This document shows, in pieces, positions 35,555 through 46,588 of a stretch of DNA of 46,655 nt. Within the stretch, counting starts at the first letter, position 1; each line of letters starts with the position of its first letter. The notes beneath the pieces were generated by a model. That model was not told the origin of the DNA. It did not search any database and saw only the letters and a list, made by a program, of their open reading frames with translations. A program made the translations under genes and the position numbers. Source of the DNA: an uncultured Bacteroidales bacterium (lineage in GTDB: Bacteria; Bacteroidota; Bacteroidia; Bacteroidales; UBA932); contig CAKULN010000023.1 in assembly GCA_934667175.1 (NCBI GenBank), forward strand, positions 1 through 46,655. Direction: 5' to 3'.

Positions 35555-37309
35555 ATGAAGACAAAAGGAAAGGTAACAGGAATTGTTTCCAACCTTGTGA
35601 CGGTTCAGGTGGACGGACCTGTGGCGGAGAACGAGCTCTGCTACATCACCCTTGCGGGTACTCCCCTCCTGGCCGAGGTCATAAAGGTGAACGGAGACAA
35701 GGCCTCGGTCCAGGTGTTCGAAAGCACCCGTGGACTGAAAAACGGAGACCCTGTAGAGTTTGAAGGCAGGATGCTTGAGGTGACCCTCGGCCCTGGTCTT
35801 CTTTCAAGTGTCTATGACGGTCTCCAGAACAATCTGACCACGATGGAGTCAGTGTTCCTCAAGAGAGGAGAGTACACCGACCCTCTGGATCACACAAAAC
35901 TCTGGGACTTCACCCCGATCGCCAAGGTTGGTGACAAAGTCATCGCCGCCGACTGGCTCGGAGAGGTGAAGGAAGGCTGGCTGCCTCACAAGATCATGGT
36001 GCCGTTCTCATTCAAGGGAGAGTACACGGTGAAGAAGATAGCGGAGGCCGGCAAGTACAACATCGACATGGTTGTCGCCGTACTGACCGACGCCGAAGGC
36101 GAGGAACATTTCGTCACCATGACCCAGAAATGGCCTGTCAAGGTCGCCGTCAAGGCCTACAAGGAAAAACCGAGGCCACAGAAGATCATGGAGACCGGAG
36201 TCCGCTGCATCGACACGTTCAATCCTATCGCCGAAGGCGGCACCGGATTCATCCCTGGGCCTTTCGGCTGCGGCAAGACTGTGCTCCAGCATGCAATCGC
36301 CAAACAAGGTGAGGCCGATGTGATCGTGATGGCGGCCTGCGGAGAGCGCGCCAACGAGGTCGTTGAGATATTCACTGAATTCCCTGAGCTCATCGACCCT
36401 CACACCGGCCGCCACCTGATGGAGCGTACCACCATCATCTGCAACACCTCGAACATGCCTGTCGCCGCCCGTGAGGCCTCGGTCTACACGGCTATGACGA
36501 TTTGTGAATATTACAGGGCGATGGGTCTCAAGTGCCTTCTGCTCGCCGACTCGACCTCACGTTGGGCACAGGCCCTAAGGGAGATGTCCAACCGTATGGA
36601 GGAGCTTCCTGGAGCCGATGCGTTCCCGGTTGACCTTTCGGCCATCATCTCCAACTTCTACGCCCGCGCCGGAATGGTTGTCCTGAACAACGGCAAGACC
36701 GGAGCCGTCACCTTCATCGGAACGGTGTCCCCTGCCGGAGGTAACCTCAAGGAGCCAGTGACCGAATCCACCAAGAAGGCCGCCAGGTGCTTCTACGGAC
36801 TGGAGCAGAACCGCGCCGACCAGAAGAGGTATCCTGCCGTCAACCCGATCGAGTCATATTCAAAGTACCTTGAATATCCTGAGATCATCTCATGGCTCGA
36901 CGAGCAGGTGGAGCGCGGCTGGGTGGCCAATGTCATCAAGGCGAAGAACCTTCTGCGCAAAGGACGCGAGGCCAACGAGCAGATCAACATTCTCGGTGAC
37001 GACGGCGTTCCTGTGGCATACCACGTAAGTTTCTGGAAATCAGAGCTCATTGACTTCGTGTTCCTCCAGCAGGACGCGTTCGACGAGACCGACGCGCTCT
37101 GCCCTATGGACCGCCAGAAGTACATGCTGGACCTCGTTCTGGACATCTGCGACATCGATTTCGACTTCGAGGACTTCGAAAAGTGCCGCGAGTTCTTCAA
37201 GGAACTCATCAACGACCTCCGTCAGATGAACTACACCAAGTTCCACAGCGAGGAATTCGAGAACTACGCTAAGAAGATCAACAAACTCATCGAAGACTAT
37301 GGCAAATAA
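35555..37309 (+). CDS. V-type ATP synthase/ATPase subunit A (catalytic)
   Basis: The catalytic subunit hydrolyses or makes ATP. It has 584 residues with the P-loop GPFGCGKTVLQ (about 229-239), the catalytic Glu region GERANEVVE (about 258-266) and the LLADSTSRWAQALRE block (about 328-342). The long insert after the N-terminal barrel, typical of A subunits, is present. Its end overlaps the B gene by 11 bases. Confidence 0.97.
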   Translation: MKTKGKVTGIVSNLVTVQVDGPVAENELCYITLAGTPLLAEVIKVNGDKASVQVFESTRGLKNGDPVEFEGRMLEVTLGPGLLSSVYDGLQNNLTTMESVFLKRGEYTDPLDHTKLWDFTPIAKVGDKVIAADWLGEVKEGWLPHKIMVPFSFKGEYTVKKIAEAGKYNIDMVVAVLTDAEGEEHFVTMTQKWPVKVAVKAYKEKPRPQKIMETGVRCIDTFNPIAEGGTGFIPGPFGCGKTVLQHAIAKQGEADVIVMAACGERANEVVEIFTEFPELIDPHTGRHLMERTTIICNTSNMPVAAREASVYTAMTICEYYRAMGLKCLLLADSTSRWAQALREMSNRMEELPGADAFPVDLSAIISNFYARAGMVVLNNGKTGAVTFIGTVSPAGGNLKEPVTESTKKAARCFYGLEQNRADQKRYPAVNPIESYSKYLEYPEIISWLDEQVERGWVANVIKAKNLLRKGREANEQINILGDDGVPVAYHVSFWKSELIDFVFLQQDAFDETDALCPMDRQKYMLDLVLDICDIDFDFEDFEKCREFFKELINDLRQMNYTKFHSEEFENYAKKINKLIEDYGK

Positions 37310-38621
37310 GGCTTATCAAAGAATATACACAAAGCTGGAAGCCATCACCAAGGCCACCGTTTCGCTCAAGGCCAAGGGAGTTTCCAACGACGAGCTTGCC
37401 GTAGTCGGCGGCAAGCTTGCCCAGGTCGTGAAGACCAAGGGAGACCTGGTCACTCTTCAGGTGTTCTCCGGAACCGAGGGCATTCCGACTAACGCCGAGG
37501 TGACATTCCTCGGTGAGCCTCCTACACTAAAGGTCAGCGACCAGCTCTCCGGGCGTTTCTTCAACGCCTACGGAAAACCTATCGACGGAGGCCCTGAAGT
37601 GGAGGGAGAGGAAAGAGAGATCGGCGGACCGTCCGTGAACCCTTACAAGAGACGCCAGCCGTCCGAGCTGATTCCGACCGGTATCGCCGGCATCGACCTC
37701 AACAACACCATCGTGTCAGGACAGAAGATTCCGTTCTTTGCGGACTCTGACCAACCTTACAACCAGGTTATGGCCGATGTGGCATTGAGAGCCGATGTCG
37801 ATAAGATTATCCTCGGAGGTATGGGTCTTTCCAACGACGACTACCTGTTCTTCCGTCAGGCGTTTGAGAGCGCCGGTGCCCTTGACAGGATCATCTGCTT
37901 CGTCAACACTACCGAAGACCCTCCTGTAGAGCGGCTTCTGGTTCCTGACATGGCTCTTGCCGCTGCCGAGTACTTCGCAGTTGACAAGAACGAAAAGGTG
38001 CTAGTGCTCCTTACGGACATGACCCTTTACGCAGATGCTCTCTCGATTGTGTCCAACCGTATGGACCAGATTCCTTCCAAGGACTCCATGCCGGGCTCAC
38101 TCTACTCCGATCTTGCGAAGATCTACGAGAAGGCCGTGCAGCTTCCGACCGAAGGTTCCATCACAATCATCGCCGTGACCACGCTGAACGACGGAGACAT
38201 CACCCACGCCATCCCTGACAACACCGGTTACATCACCGAGGGACAGCTCTTCCTCCGCGCCGACGCTGACTCAGGAAAAATCATCATCGACCCGTTCCGT
38301 TCCCTTTCACGACTCAAACAGAGGGTTCAGAACGTGAAGACCCGCGAGGACCACAGCCAGGTGATGAACGCCGGAGTGCGACTCTATGCCGACGCCCAGA
38401 ACGCGAAGACCAAGCTGGAGAACGGTTTCGACCTCTCCGACTACGACCACCGCTGCCTCGACTATGCGAAGGAATATGCCACCAGACTCCTCTCCATCGA
38501 TGTCAACATCTCCATCACCGAGATGCTCGACACGGCATGGGAGCTCTTCGGCAAATACTTCACCAAGGCCGAGACCGGAATCAAGCAATCATTGATCGAC
38601 AAATACTGGAAAGGTAAGTAA
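37299..38621 (+). CDS. V-type ATP synthase/ATPase subunit B
   Basis: This non-catalytic head subunit has 440 residues, starts MANKAYQRIYTKLEAITKAT, lacks a functional P-loop (SGQKIPFFADSDQP at the equivalent place) and has VLVLLTDMTLYADALSIVSNRMDQ (split around residue 240), conserved in B subunits. The ATG lies inside the last codons of A, so translation is coupled. Confidence 0.96.
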   Translation: MANKAYQRIYTKLEAITKATVSLKAKGVSNDELAVVGGKLAQVVKTKGDLVTLQVFSGTEGIPTNAEVTFLGEPPTLKVSDQLSGRFFNAYGKPIDGGPEVEGEEREIGGPSVNPYKRRQPSELIPTGIAGIDLNNTIVSGQKIPFFADSDQPYNQVMADVALRADVDKIILGGMGLSNDDYLFFRQAFESAGALDRIICFVNTTEDPPVERLLVPDMALAAAEYFAVDKNEKVLVLLTDMTLYADALSIVSNRMDQIPSKDSMPGSLYSDLAKIYEKAVQLPTEGSITIIAVTTLNDGDITHAIPDNTGYITEGQLFLRADADSGKIIIDPFRSLSRLKQRVQNVKTREDHSQVMNAGVRLYADAQNAKTKLENGFDLSDYDHRCLDYAKEYATRLLSIDVNISITEMLDTAWELFGKYFTKAETGIKQSLIDKYWKGK

Positions 38622-39239
38622 TGCCTATCAAGTTTCAATACAACAAGACAGCGCTCAACAACCTGCAGAAGCAGCTCAAGATGCGTCAGAAGGCTCTCCC
38701 GACCTTACAGAACAAGGAGAGCGCCCTGAGGCTTGAGGTGCGCAAGGCCAAGGACAAGAGCGAGCGGCTTCTGAAGGACCTTGAGGAGGCACGGATGAAG
38801 TACGACTACCTTGCCCCCCTGTGGAACGAGTTCGAGCCGGGTCTGGTCTCGATAGTTGACATCGATCTCGTGACCGTCAAGGTCGCCGGTGTCAAATGCC
38901 CGGAGCTCAAGAGCATCCACTACGAGATCAGCCCGTTCAACACGTTCATCAAACCTGCGTGGTACATCGACGGCGTGGCCATCCTCAAGGATCTGTCCAG
39001 ACTCGGGATCGAGTCCGAGGTCTATGAGGAGAAGCGACGCATCCTCGACTTCCAAAGGAAGAAGACCACTCAGAAGGTTAATCTGTACGAGAAAGTCCAG
39101 ATCCCTGGTTATCAGGAGGCCATCCGCAAGATCAAGCGCTACATGGAGGACGAGGAGAACCTGAGCAAGGCCTCGTCCAAGATCGTCAAGCAGCGTCACG
39201 CTGAAGAGGAATCAGAAGAAGTTATGGAGGAAAGCGGCA

Positions 39240-39247
<8 letters not shown>
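38621..39247 (+). CDS. V-type ATPase subunit D (central rotor)
   Basis: A 208-residue coiled-coil protein that forms the central shaft. Two long helices (about 8-60 and 140-195) flank a short beta region, and the N-terminus KTALNNLQKQLKMRQKALPT is typical. Its start overlaps the B stop by one base. No gene for the partner subunit F is seen next to it. Confidence 0.92.
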
Positions 39248-41521
<2,274 letters not shown>

Positions 41522-41545
41522 TATTGATTTTTTTCAAATCAGAGT

Positions 41546-41671
41546 CGCTTCGACAGGCTCAGCGACCAGTTAATGCGGTCGCCTTGACAGGCTCAGTGAC
41601 TGGAAGACTTCGGTCAACTAAAACGGTTACAAATGTTTCGGTCACTGAGCTTGTCGAAGTGCCGAAGTGAC
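41546..41671. repeat. REP-A palindrome cluster between the V-ATPase operon and the phosphohexomutase gene
   Basis: Direct copies at 41546-41567 and 41578-41600 and an inverted copy at 41640-41671, in which the CGAAGTG end is duplicated. The outer copies can pair with about 18 matches in 20. The cluster ends 23 bases before the next start codon, so it could act as a transcript end or processing hairpin. Confidence 0.8.
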
Positions 41672-41693
41672 AATAACAAAAAAACAGCACTAC

Positions 41694-43151
41694 ATGTCGC
41701 TGATAAAATCAATTTCCGGCATACGCGGAACCATTGGAGGAAAGCCCGGAGACGGGCTTTCTCCTATTGACATCGTCAAGTTCACCTACGCCTACTGCGC
41801 CACACTCCCTTCAAGGAAGCCGCAGCCGAACGGTGAAAAGTACAAAATTGTTGTCGGCAAGGACGCAAGACTGTCCGGAGCCATGGTCGAGAACCTCGTC
41901 ATCGGATCACTGATGGCCTGCGGAGTCGATGTGGTGAAGATCGGTTTCGCCTCCACCCCGACCACAGAAATGGCCGTGACCTTCGCAAAGGCAGACGGTG
42001 GAATCATTCTCACCGCCTCCCACAACCCTCGTCAGTGGAACGCCCTGAAACTACTCAACGAGCGAGGAGAATTCCTTACCGCCACCGAAGGACAGGCAAT
42101 CCTTGACCTCGCGGAGACAGAGGACTTCAATTTCGCGGATGTGGACGATCTAGGGCTCGTCACAGAACACGACTACACGGACGAGCATCTGGACGCTGTC
42201 CTCGCCCTTGAGGCAGTGGACGTGCAGGCCATTAAAGACGCTCATTTCAAGGTGGTCCTGGACGCCATCAACTCAGTAGGCGGAATCATCATGCCACGTC
42301 TACTTGATAGGCTTGGGGTCGAGTGCGTCAAGCTCAACTGCGACCCGACCGGCGACTTCGCACACAACCCGGAGCCGCTGCCGAAGAACCTCACGGATCT
42401 CAGCGAGACCGTGGTCAGAGAACACGCCGCCCTCGGAATCTCCGTCGATCCTGACGTGGACCGCCTTGCGTTCATCTGCGAGAACGGCGAGCCGTTTGTC
42501 GAGGAATATACCCTCGTCAGCGTGGCCAGCTACCTCTTCGAGAGAGCCGCCTCAATCGCCAAGAAGGAAGGTAAGACACTTTCGGAAGTAACGGCCCCTT
42601 ACAAACCAGTCTCCTGCTCTAACCTCTCTTCCAGCCGCGCCCTACGGGATGTGACCGAGGAATATGGCGGTGAATATCACGCCGCGGCCGTTGGTGAGGT
42701 CAACGTCACCACGAAGATGCGCGAGACCGGAGCCCTTATCGGCGGAGAAGGCAACGGCGGAGTCATCTACCCTGCCATTCACTACGGTCGTGACGCGATG
42801 GTCGGAGTGGCCCTGTTCCTTTCCAACCTCGCCCACAAGAAGATGACTGTGAGCGAGCTCAAGAAGACCTACCCGGAGTATCACATCGCGAAGAACAAGA
42901 TCGAACTCAGCGACAAGGCACTCATCGACAAGATTCTTGACGAGATGAAAAAGGAATATGCCGCCGAGGACATCAACGACATCGACGGCGTGAAGATCAG
43001 CTTCGAGTCCAAACGCCAGTGGGTACACCTGCGCCGCTCCAACACCGAGCCTATCATCCGCATCTACTCCGAGGCCCCGACCCTCTCCGCCGCCGAAGCC
43101 CTTGCCAATGAGGTAATTGCTATAGCCAAGAAAGTTATTGATAACAAATAA
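41694..43151 (+). CDS. glmM: Phosphohexomutase, probably phosphoglucosamine mutase
   Basis: The 485-residue enzyme of the alpha-D-phosphohexomutase family has the phosphoserine loop TASHNPRQWN (S109), the Mg loop DPDVDRLAF (about 262-270), the sugar loop GEGNGGVIYP (about 355-364) and the phosphate loop RRSNTEPIIRIY (about 451-462). Bacteroidales proteins of this type are usually taken as phosphoglucosamine mutases that make GlcN-1-P for UDP-GlcNAc; phosphomannomutase activity is the alternative. I chose the ATG at 41694 because residues SLIKSISGIRGTIGG begin the fold; a longer GTG frame would lie in the REP cluster. Confidence 0.85.
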   Translation: MSLIKSISGIRGTIGGKPGDGLSPIDIVKFTYAYCATLPSRKPQPNGEKYKIVVGKDARLSGAMVENLVIGSLMACGVDVVKIGFASTPTTEMAVTFAKADGGIILTASHNPRQWNALKLLNERGEFLTATEGQAILDLAETEDFNFADVDDLGLVTEHDYTDEHLDAVLALEAVDVQAIKDAHFKVVLDAINSVGGIIMPRLLDRLGVECVKLNCDPTGDFAHNPEPLPKNLTDLSETVVREHAALGISVDPDVDRLAFICENGEPFVEEYTLVSVASYLFERAASIAKKEGKTLSEVTAPYKPVSCSNLSSSRALRDVTEEYGGEYHAAAVGEVNVTTKMRETGALIGGEGNGGVIYPAIHYGRDAMVGVALFLSNLAHKKMTVSELKKTYPEYHIAKNKIELSDKALIDKILDEMKKEYAAEDINDIDGVKISFESKRQWVHLRRSNTEPIIRIYSEAPTLSAAEALANEVIAIAKKVIDNK

Positions 43152-43271
43152 AGAATATTATTACCTCCTTGCAACGTCTCGCTACGCTCGACCCCACCGC
43201 TCACTTTGTGAGCGGTTTCCCCTCTTACGAGGCCGAGGGTGGCCACGGTTGCAAGGAGGTAATAATATTCT
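43152..43271. repeat. MITE-like element with perfect 24-bp terminal inverted repeats
   Basis: The arms at 43152-43175 and 43248-43271 are exact reverse complements and start AGAATATTATTACCTCCTTG. The inner 72 bases contain a smaller hairpin (CCGCTCAC / GTGAGCGG, about 43196-43214). The element starts at the mutase stop codon and ends 28 bases before the next ATG. No clear target duplication was seen. Confidence 0.8.
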
Positions 43272-43298
43272 AAAGTAACATTTTTGATTTTTTAGAAT

Positions 43299-44363
43299 AT
43301 GTTTTCATTCAGGACAACGGCGTTGGAGGACCAACTGGACAAGGCGTTGATGGACGGACGGGTCGGATGTTTCTGCACACAGAATTGCTGGGACACGGCC
43401 CGCGGAAGGTACATGTACGATCTGTTCACGGAACGTGGAAACCTTAAGGCTGTGTTCAGTCCTTCGGGAGCGGAACTGACTCCGGGAACGAATCACATAT
43501 CCTTCGATGCGGAGGCACTGAATGAGTTGGACGCCATTGTCGTGGAGATTCAGGATGCCGGGGCAAGGTACTTCAACTACACGAAGGACGTGTTCCACCT
43601 GATGGAAGTGATGGTCGGAATTGAAAACCCGCCGTCACTCTACATCGTGGACCACATCAATCCGGCCGGAAGAATCGTGGAAGGTTCAATGCCTGCCGGA
43701 GACGTGGAGCCGTACACTCCGAAAGTAGCCCACCGTCACGGTCTCACTCTCGGTGAGCTCTGCAATCTCTGGTACAACGAGATAGGAGCGGCATACCCTC
43801 TTCACGTCATCTCGGCCCTCGCCAGTGACACGACAAGGCAGTTGCTCCCATGGACGATCGCTCCAGCCTCCGACATCCCTGGGATGTTCACCTGCGAGAT
43901 GTACAGCGGCGGAGGCCTGTGGAACAACACCACCATCACCCCCGCCATCGGAACGGCAAGGCCATATGAATATCTCGGCTCTCCATTCATCCGTCACAAC
44001 CGTCTGGAGATTCTCCCCGCCCCTGCCGGAGTCCTTATGCGACCATGCACATTCACTCCGTCCACAGGCCGCTACGAGGGCCAGCGATGCAACGGCTACC
44101 AGATCATGCTCCAGCCAGGGACTGAGTATCATTCCCTGCTTCACACGCTTCAGTTGATGCGTTACTTTCTGGACAGGTATTCCCAGTTCGAACTTCTTGA
44201 TGGGTTCGAATCGAAAATCGCCGATCCTGACATGATCAGCTACCTCAAGGGCGAAATCCCGTTCCAAGACCTCCGCGAGCATGTCAAGCTTGAGGAGCAG
44301 AAATGGATCCGCAAGGCCAAACGCTATAGTCTCTACGAAGACCAGCCGTACCGCATAAAATAA
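43299..44363 (+). CDS. DUF1343 protein, NamZ-like exo-beta-N-acetylmuramidase
   Basis: DUF1343 proteins include NamZ, an exo-acting muramidase that removes terminal MurNAc from peptidoglycan fragments. The 354-residue protein shows the family features FSPSGAELTPGTNHISFDAE, VVEIQDAGARYFNYT (about 81-95), HINPAGRIVEGSMPAG and the C-terminal DLREHVKLEEQ stretch. It has no signal peptide, unlike exported members, so it would act in the cytoplasm. Being next to a GlcN-phosphate mutase fits a link to amino-sugar recycling, which is inference. Confidence 0.82.
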   Translation: MFSFRTTALEDQLDKALMDGRVGCFCTQNCWDTARGRYMYDLFTERGNLKAVFSPSGAELTPGTNHISFDAEALNELDAIVVEIQDAGARYFNYTKDVFHLMEVMVGIENPPSLYIVDHINPAGRIVEGSMPAGDVEPYTPKVAHRHGLTLGELCNLWYNEIGAAYPLHVISALASDTTRQLLPWTIAPASDIPGMFTCEMYSGGGLWNNTTITPAIGTARPYEYLGSPFIRHNRLEILPAPAGVLMRPCTFTPSTGRYEGQRCNGYQIMLQPGTEYHSLLHTLQLMRYFLDRYSQFELLDGFESKIADPDMISYLKGEIPFQDLREHVKLEEQKWIRKAKRYSLYEDQPYRIK

Positions 44364-44390
44364 GGTTCAGCAAACATATTCCACCTCAAA

Positions 44391-44426
44391 GCCTCCGGCA
44401 ATGGATTCCTTTCCACTCCCGGAGGC
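44391..44426 (+). terminator. Hairpin after the DUF1343 gene
   Basis: GCCTCCGG pairs with CCGGAGGC across a 20-base loop, followed by a modest T-rich tail. It lies 27 bases after the stop codon and probably ends the transcript. Confidence 0.55.
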
Positions 44427-44450
44427 CTTCTGTATCATCTCGGTATATCA

Positions 44451-44475
44451 GGTCACTGAGCCCGTCGAAGTGACC
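44451..44475. repeat. Single REP-A copy
   Basis: This reads GGTCACTGAGCCCGTCGAAG plus TGACC, one base different from the copy at 3939-3963. It lies alone between the DUF1343 and recombinase genes. The rest of the 44364-44629 gap shows no other feature. Confidence 0.75.
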
Positions 44476-44629
44476 GCCCGGCCAACGTACCAAACCACGC
44501 TCCCATCCACTTTGGTACACCTGAGCCGCCTTTCCGGTACCTAATCATCGCATAATCTCACAAAGAAGGAGTCGACCATCCCGGAATTATGACAAAACTT
44601 GCGGAATATTTCCAAACAACAAATGCATT

Positions 44630-45577
44630 ATGTCAAAAAGAGAGAATTCACGCAAGACAGAAAGAGTGACCGTCTTGGTCTACATGGAACGGCAGGTAGC
44701 CGAAATGAAAACCATGAGGAGGTTGGGAACGGCACGAAACTACACCAGAGCCAAAAACAGTTTCAGTTCATTTCTTGAAGACCACGATGTCTCTTTCAGA
44801 AGAATGGACGAAAATCTCATCAAGAGTTACAACAACTGGCTCGAGCAGAGAGGTGTGGTCAAAAACACAATCTCATTCTATATGAGAATTTTGAGGGCGA
44901 TATACAACAAAGCGGTCAAGGACTGTATCGCAAAACAGAACTCCCCCTTCAAAAATGTTTACACCGGCATTGACAACACCCGCAAAAGAGCGCTGGACGA
45001 GAATGTCATCAGGAAAATAATGATGCTTGATCTCAAGGACTCCCCCACGCTTGCACTGTCCAGAGACATGTTCATATTCAGTTATTGCATGCGTGGAATG
45101 TCGTTTGTCGACATCGCGTTTCTTCGCAGGCAAAACTTTGACGGGAATTACATCACCTACCACAGGAAAAAGACAGGACAACGCCTGAGCGTTTTGGTGG
45201 AGCCTTGCATCGCACGCATCATAGAGCGTTATGCAAAATTGTCGGAAGGCAGCCCCTATATATTCCCGATCATCTCGTCAGACAATCCTGAAGAGGCTTA
45301 CCGACAGTACCAGACAGCGCTGGGCTACCATAACCGTAAGCTCAAGGAACTTGCAAAAAGGGCGAATGTGAATCTGCCGCTGTCGTCCTACTGGGCGCGG
45401 CACACATGGGCCACGGTCGCAAGGAACCATAATATTCCTGTCTCAGTGATAGGAGCCGCGATGGGACATTTATCGGAGAAGACTACGCTAATCTATCTGG
45501 CTTCATTGGAGAACTCTGTGATAGACAAGGCTAATCGGCTTGTTATCGGAAGCATGAACAAGATGGTTTCTCCATAA
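44630..45577 (+). CDS. Tyrosine recombinase next to the invertible upxY promoter
   Basis: A 315-residue site-specific recombinase with an N-terminal SAM-like DNA-binding domain (about 12-110) and the C-terminal catalytic domain. The catalytic set is visible: R155 in CMRGMS, K180 or K181 in RKKTGQ, R257-H258 in ARHTW, H280 in MGHLS and nucleophile Y289 in LIYLAS. Tyrosine recombinases in this place upstream of UpxY genes flip capsule promoters in Bacteroidales. The last codons and stop lie inside a partial copy of the inverted repeat (45566-45583), so the recombination site and the gene end overlap. Confidence 0.93.
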   Translation: MSKRENSRKTERVTVLVYMERQVAEMKTMRRLGTARNYTRAKNSFSSFLEDHDVSFRRMDENLIKSYNNWLEQRGVVKNTISFYMRILRAIYNKAVKDCIAKQNSPFKNVYTGIDNTRKRALDENVIRKIMMLDLKDSPTLALSRDMFIFSYCMRGMSFVDIAFLRRQNFDGNYITYHRKKTGQRLSVLVEPCIARIIERYAKLSEGSPYIFPIISSDNPEEAYRQYQTALGYHNRKLKELAKRANVNLPLSSYWARHTWATVARNHNIPVSVIGAAMGHLSEKTTLIYLASLENSVIDKANRLVIGSMNKMVSP

Positions 45578-45583
45578 GAGACG
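45566..45583. repeat. Partial extra copy of the recombination site
   Basis: Eighteen bases, GTTTCTCCATAAGAGACG, identical to the first 18 bases of the left inverted repeat and in the same orientation, 25 bases upstream of it. It contains the recombinase stop codon TAA. Confidence 0.9.
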
Positions 45584-45590
45584 TTAACGG

Positions 45591-45614
45591 GTTTCTCCAT
45601 AAGAGACGGCACTT
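45591..45614. repeat. Left inverted repeat of the invertible segment
   Basis: This 24-base sequence is the exact reverse complement of 45881-45904. Bases beyond both ends do not match, so the repeat length is 24. Confidence 0.93.
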
Positions 45615-45880
45615 TTATTCGCCAAAGATAGCAAAACTTTTAGTTCCCGACTACTAAAATCTATCAATTCTTACGACTATTTCACCAATTTATGCCTAAT
45701 CAATATATTAGCCAGGCTGATCATAAACTTCGATTGATGAACCAAAAACTTTAAAATTGACAAATCTGAACCATTGTGAACCAAAAATGAAAAGGCATCT
45801 CGAATACCATGATACACAATGAAACGGAACCAAGTAGTTTATTACAATGTCAACTACTTGGCTTTCATGCATATATAGCC
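45615..45880. promoter_or_regulatory. Invertible promoter segment, apparently OFF for upxY
   Basis: The 266-base AT-rich segment holds no gene. The only TAnnTTTG match, TATCTTTG, lies on the minus strand at 45630-45623 and points toward the recombinase; the plus strand has no TTTG at all. After inversion this box would sit near 45865-45872, about 105 bases before upxY. The segment also carries a 10-base perfect hairpin (45830-45839 with 45852-45861) and three TGAACC hexamers at 45738, 45767 and 45777, two of them 10 bases apart, possible protein sites. Confidence 0.75.
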
Positions 45881-45904
45881 AAGTGCCGTCTCTTATGGAG
45901 AAAC
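45881..45904. repeat. Right inverted repeat of the invertible segment
   Basis: This is the exact reverse complement of 45591-45614. It lies 78 bases before the upxY start codon, the expected place for a capsule promoter switch. Confidence 0.93.
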
Positions 45905-45982
45905 AGCACGAGTGGTTATATTGTTATCCACCTGCTACGTAACTAACTATAATACAGACCAATATCAAAATTGGGATGAACT

Positions 45983-46588
45983 ATGGCTGTGCCTGACCTT
46001 GAAACAACAACCCGACAGGACATTGAAATGAGGGCGACAGATGTCACCGGAAGAGAAGCCTACGACCAGATCCGCTGGTTCGTAATGCGGGCCTACAAGT
46101 GTGAAGGCAAGGCCGAAGAGAGACTTTCCGATGAGGATGGAATGGATTATTTCATTCCAAAGCACTATGCGGTCAGGGTCTACCACGGGGTGAAGTCCCG
46201 CCGGCTTGTGCCGGTCATTCCGAGCCTCGTGTTCGTGCGTGCGAGCAGGAGACAGCTCATCCGGTTCAAAAAGGACAACAACTTTCTGCAATACGTACTG
46301 CGGAAAACCAGCGCCGGTGGTGAATATCTCATTGTGCCTGACGATCAGATGAGCAATTTCATCAAGGTGGCGTCCCGTCTCGAAGAGAATCTGACATATT
46401 TCAAACCGGAGGAGATTGACATCAAGAAAGGGACAAAAGTCCGGATCCACGGTGGGCCATTCGATGGTGTCGAAGGAATATTCATGAGAACCGAAGGCGT
46501 CCGTGACAGGCGGCTAGTCGTCATGCTTGAAGGGGTTATGGCGGTGTCCGCCAAGGTACATCCGGATCTTGTGGAGGTTCTTAAATAG
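45983..46588 (+). CDS. UpxY-family transcription antiterminator (NusG-like)
   Basis: The 201-residue protein has an N-terminal NGN domain (WFVMRAYKCEGKAEERL from about residue 32; the YFIPKHYAVRV strand; VIPSLVFVRASRRQL about 77-91) and a C-terminal KOW domain (KGTKVRIHGGPFDGVEGIF, about 150-168). UpxY proteins are the first gene products of Bacteroidales capsule loci and keep RNA polymerase from stopping in the long leader and operon of their own locus. No further capsule gene is inside the window; the last 67 bases are too short to judge. Confidence 0.92.
   Translation: MAVPDLETTTRQDIEMRATDVTGREAYDQIRWFVMRAYKCEGKAEERLSDEDGMDYFIPKHYAVRVYHGVKSRRLVPVIPSLVFVRASRRQLIRFKKDNNFLQYVLRKTSAGGEYLIVPDDQMSNFIKVASRLEENLTYFKPEEIDIKKGTKVRIHGGPFDGVEGIFMRTEGVRDRRLVVMLEGVMAVSAKVHPDLVEVLK

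Noticed and set aside
43152..43271. A simple intrinsic terminator after the phosphohexomutase gene
   Set aside because: The arms are 24 bases long, 72 bases apart and not followed by a T tract, which fits a mobile or structural repeat better.
45615..45880. A promoter in the current orientation driving upxY
   Set aside because: The plus strand of this segment has no TTTG, so neither box of the usual promoter can be formed toward upxY.
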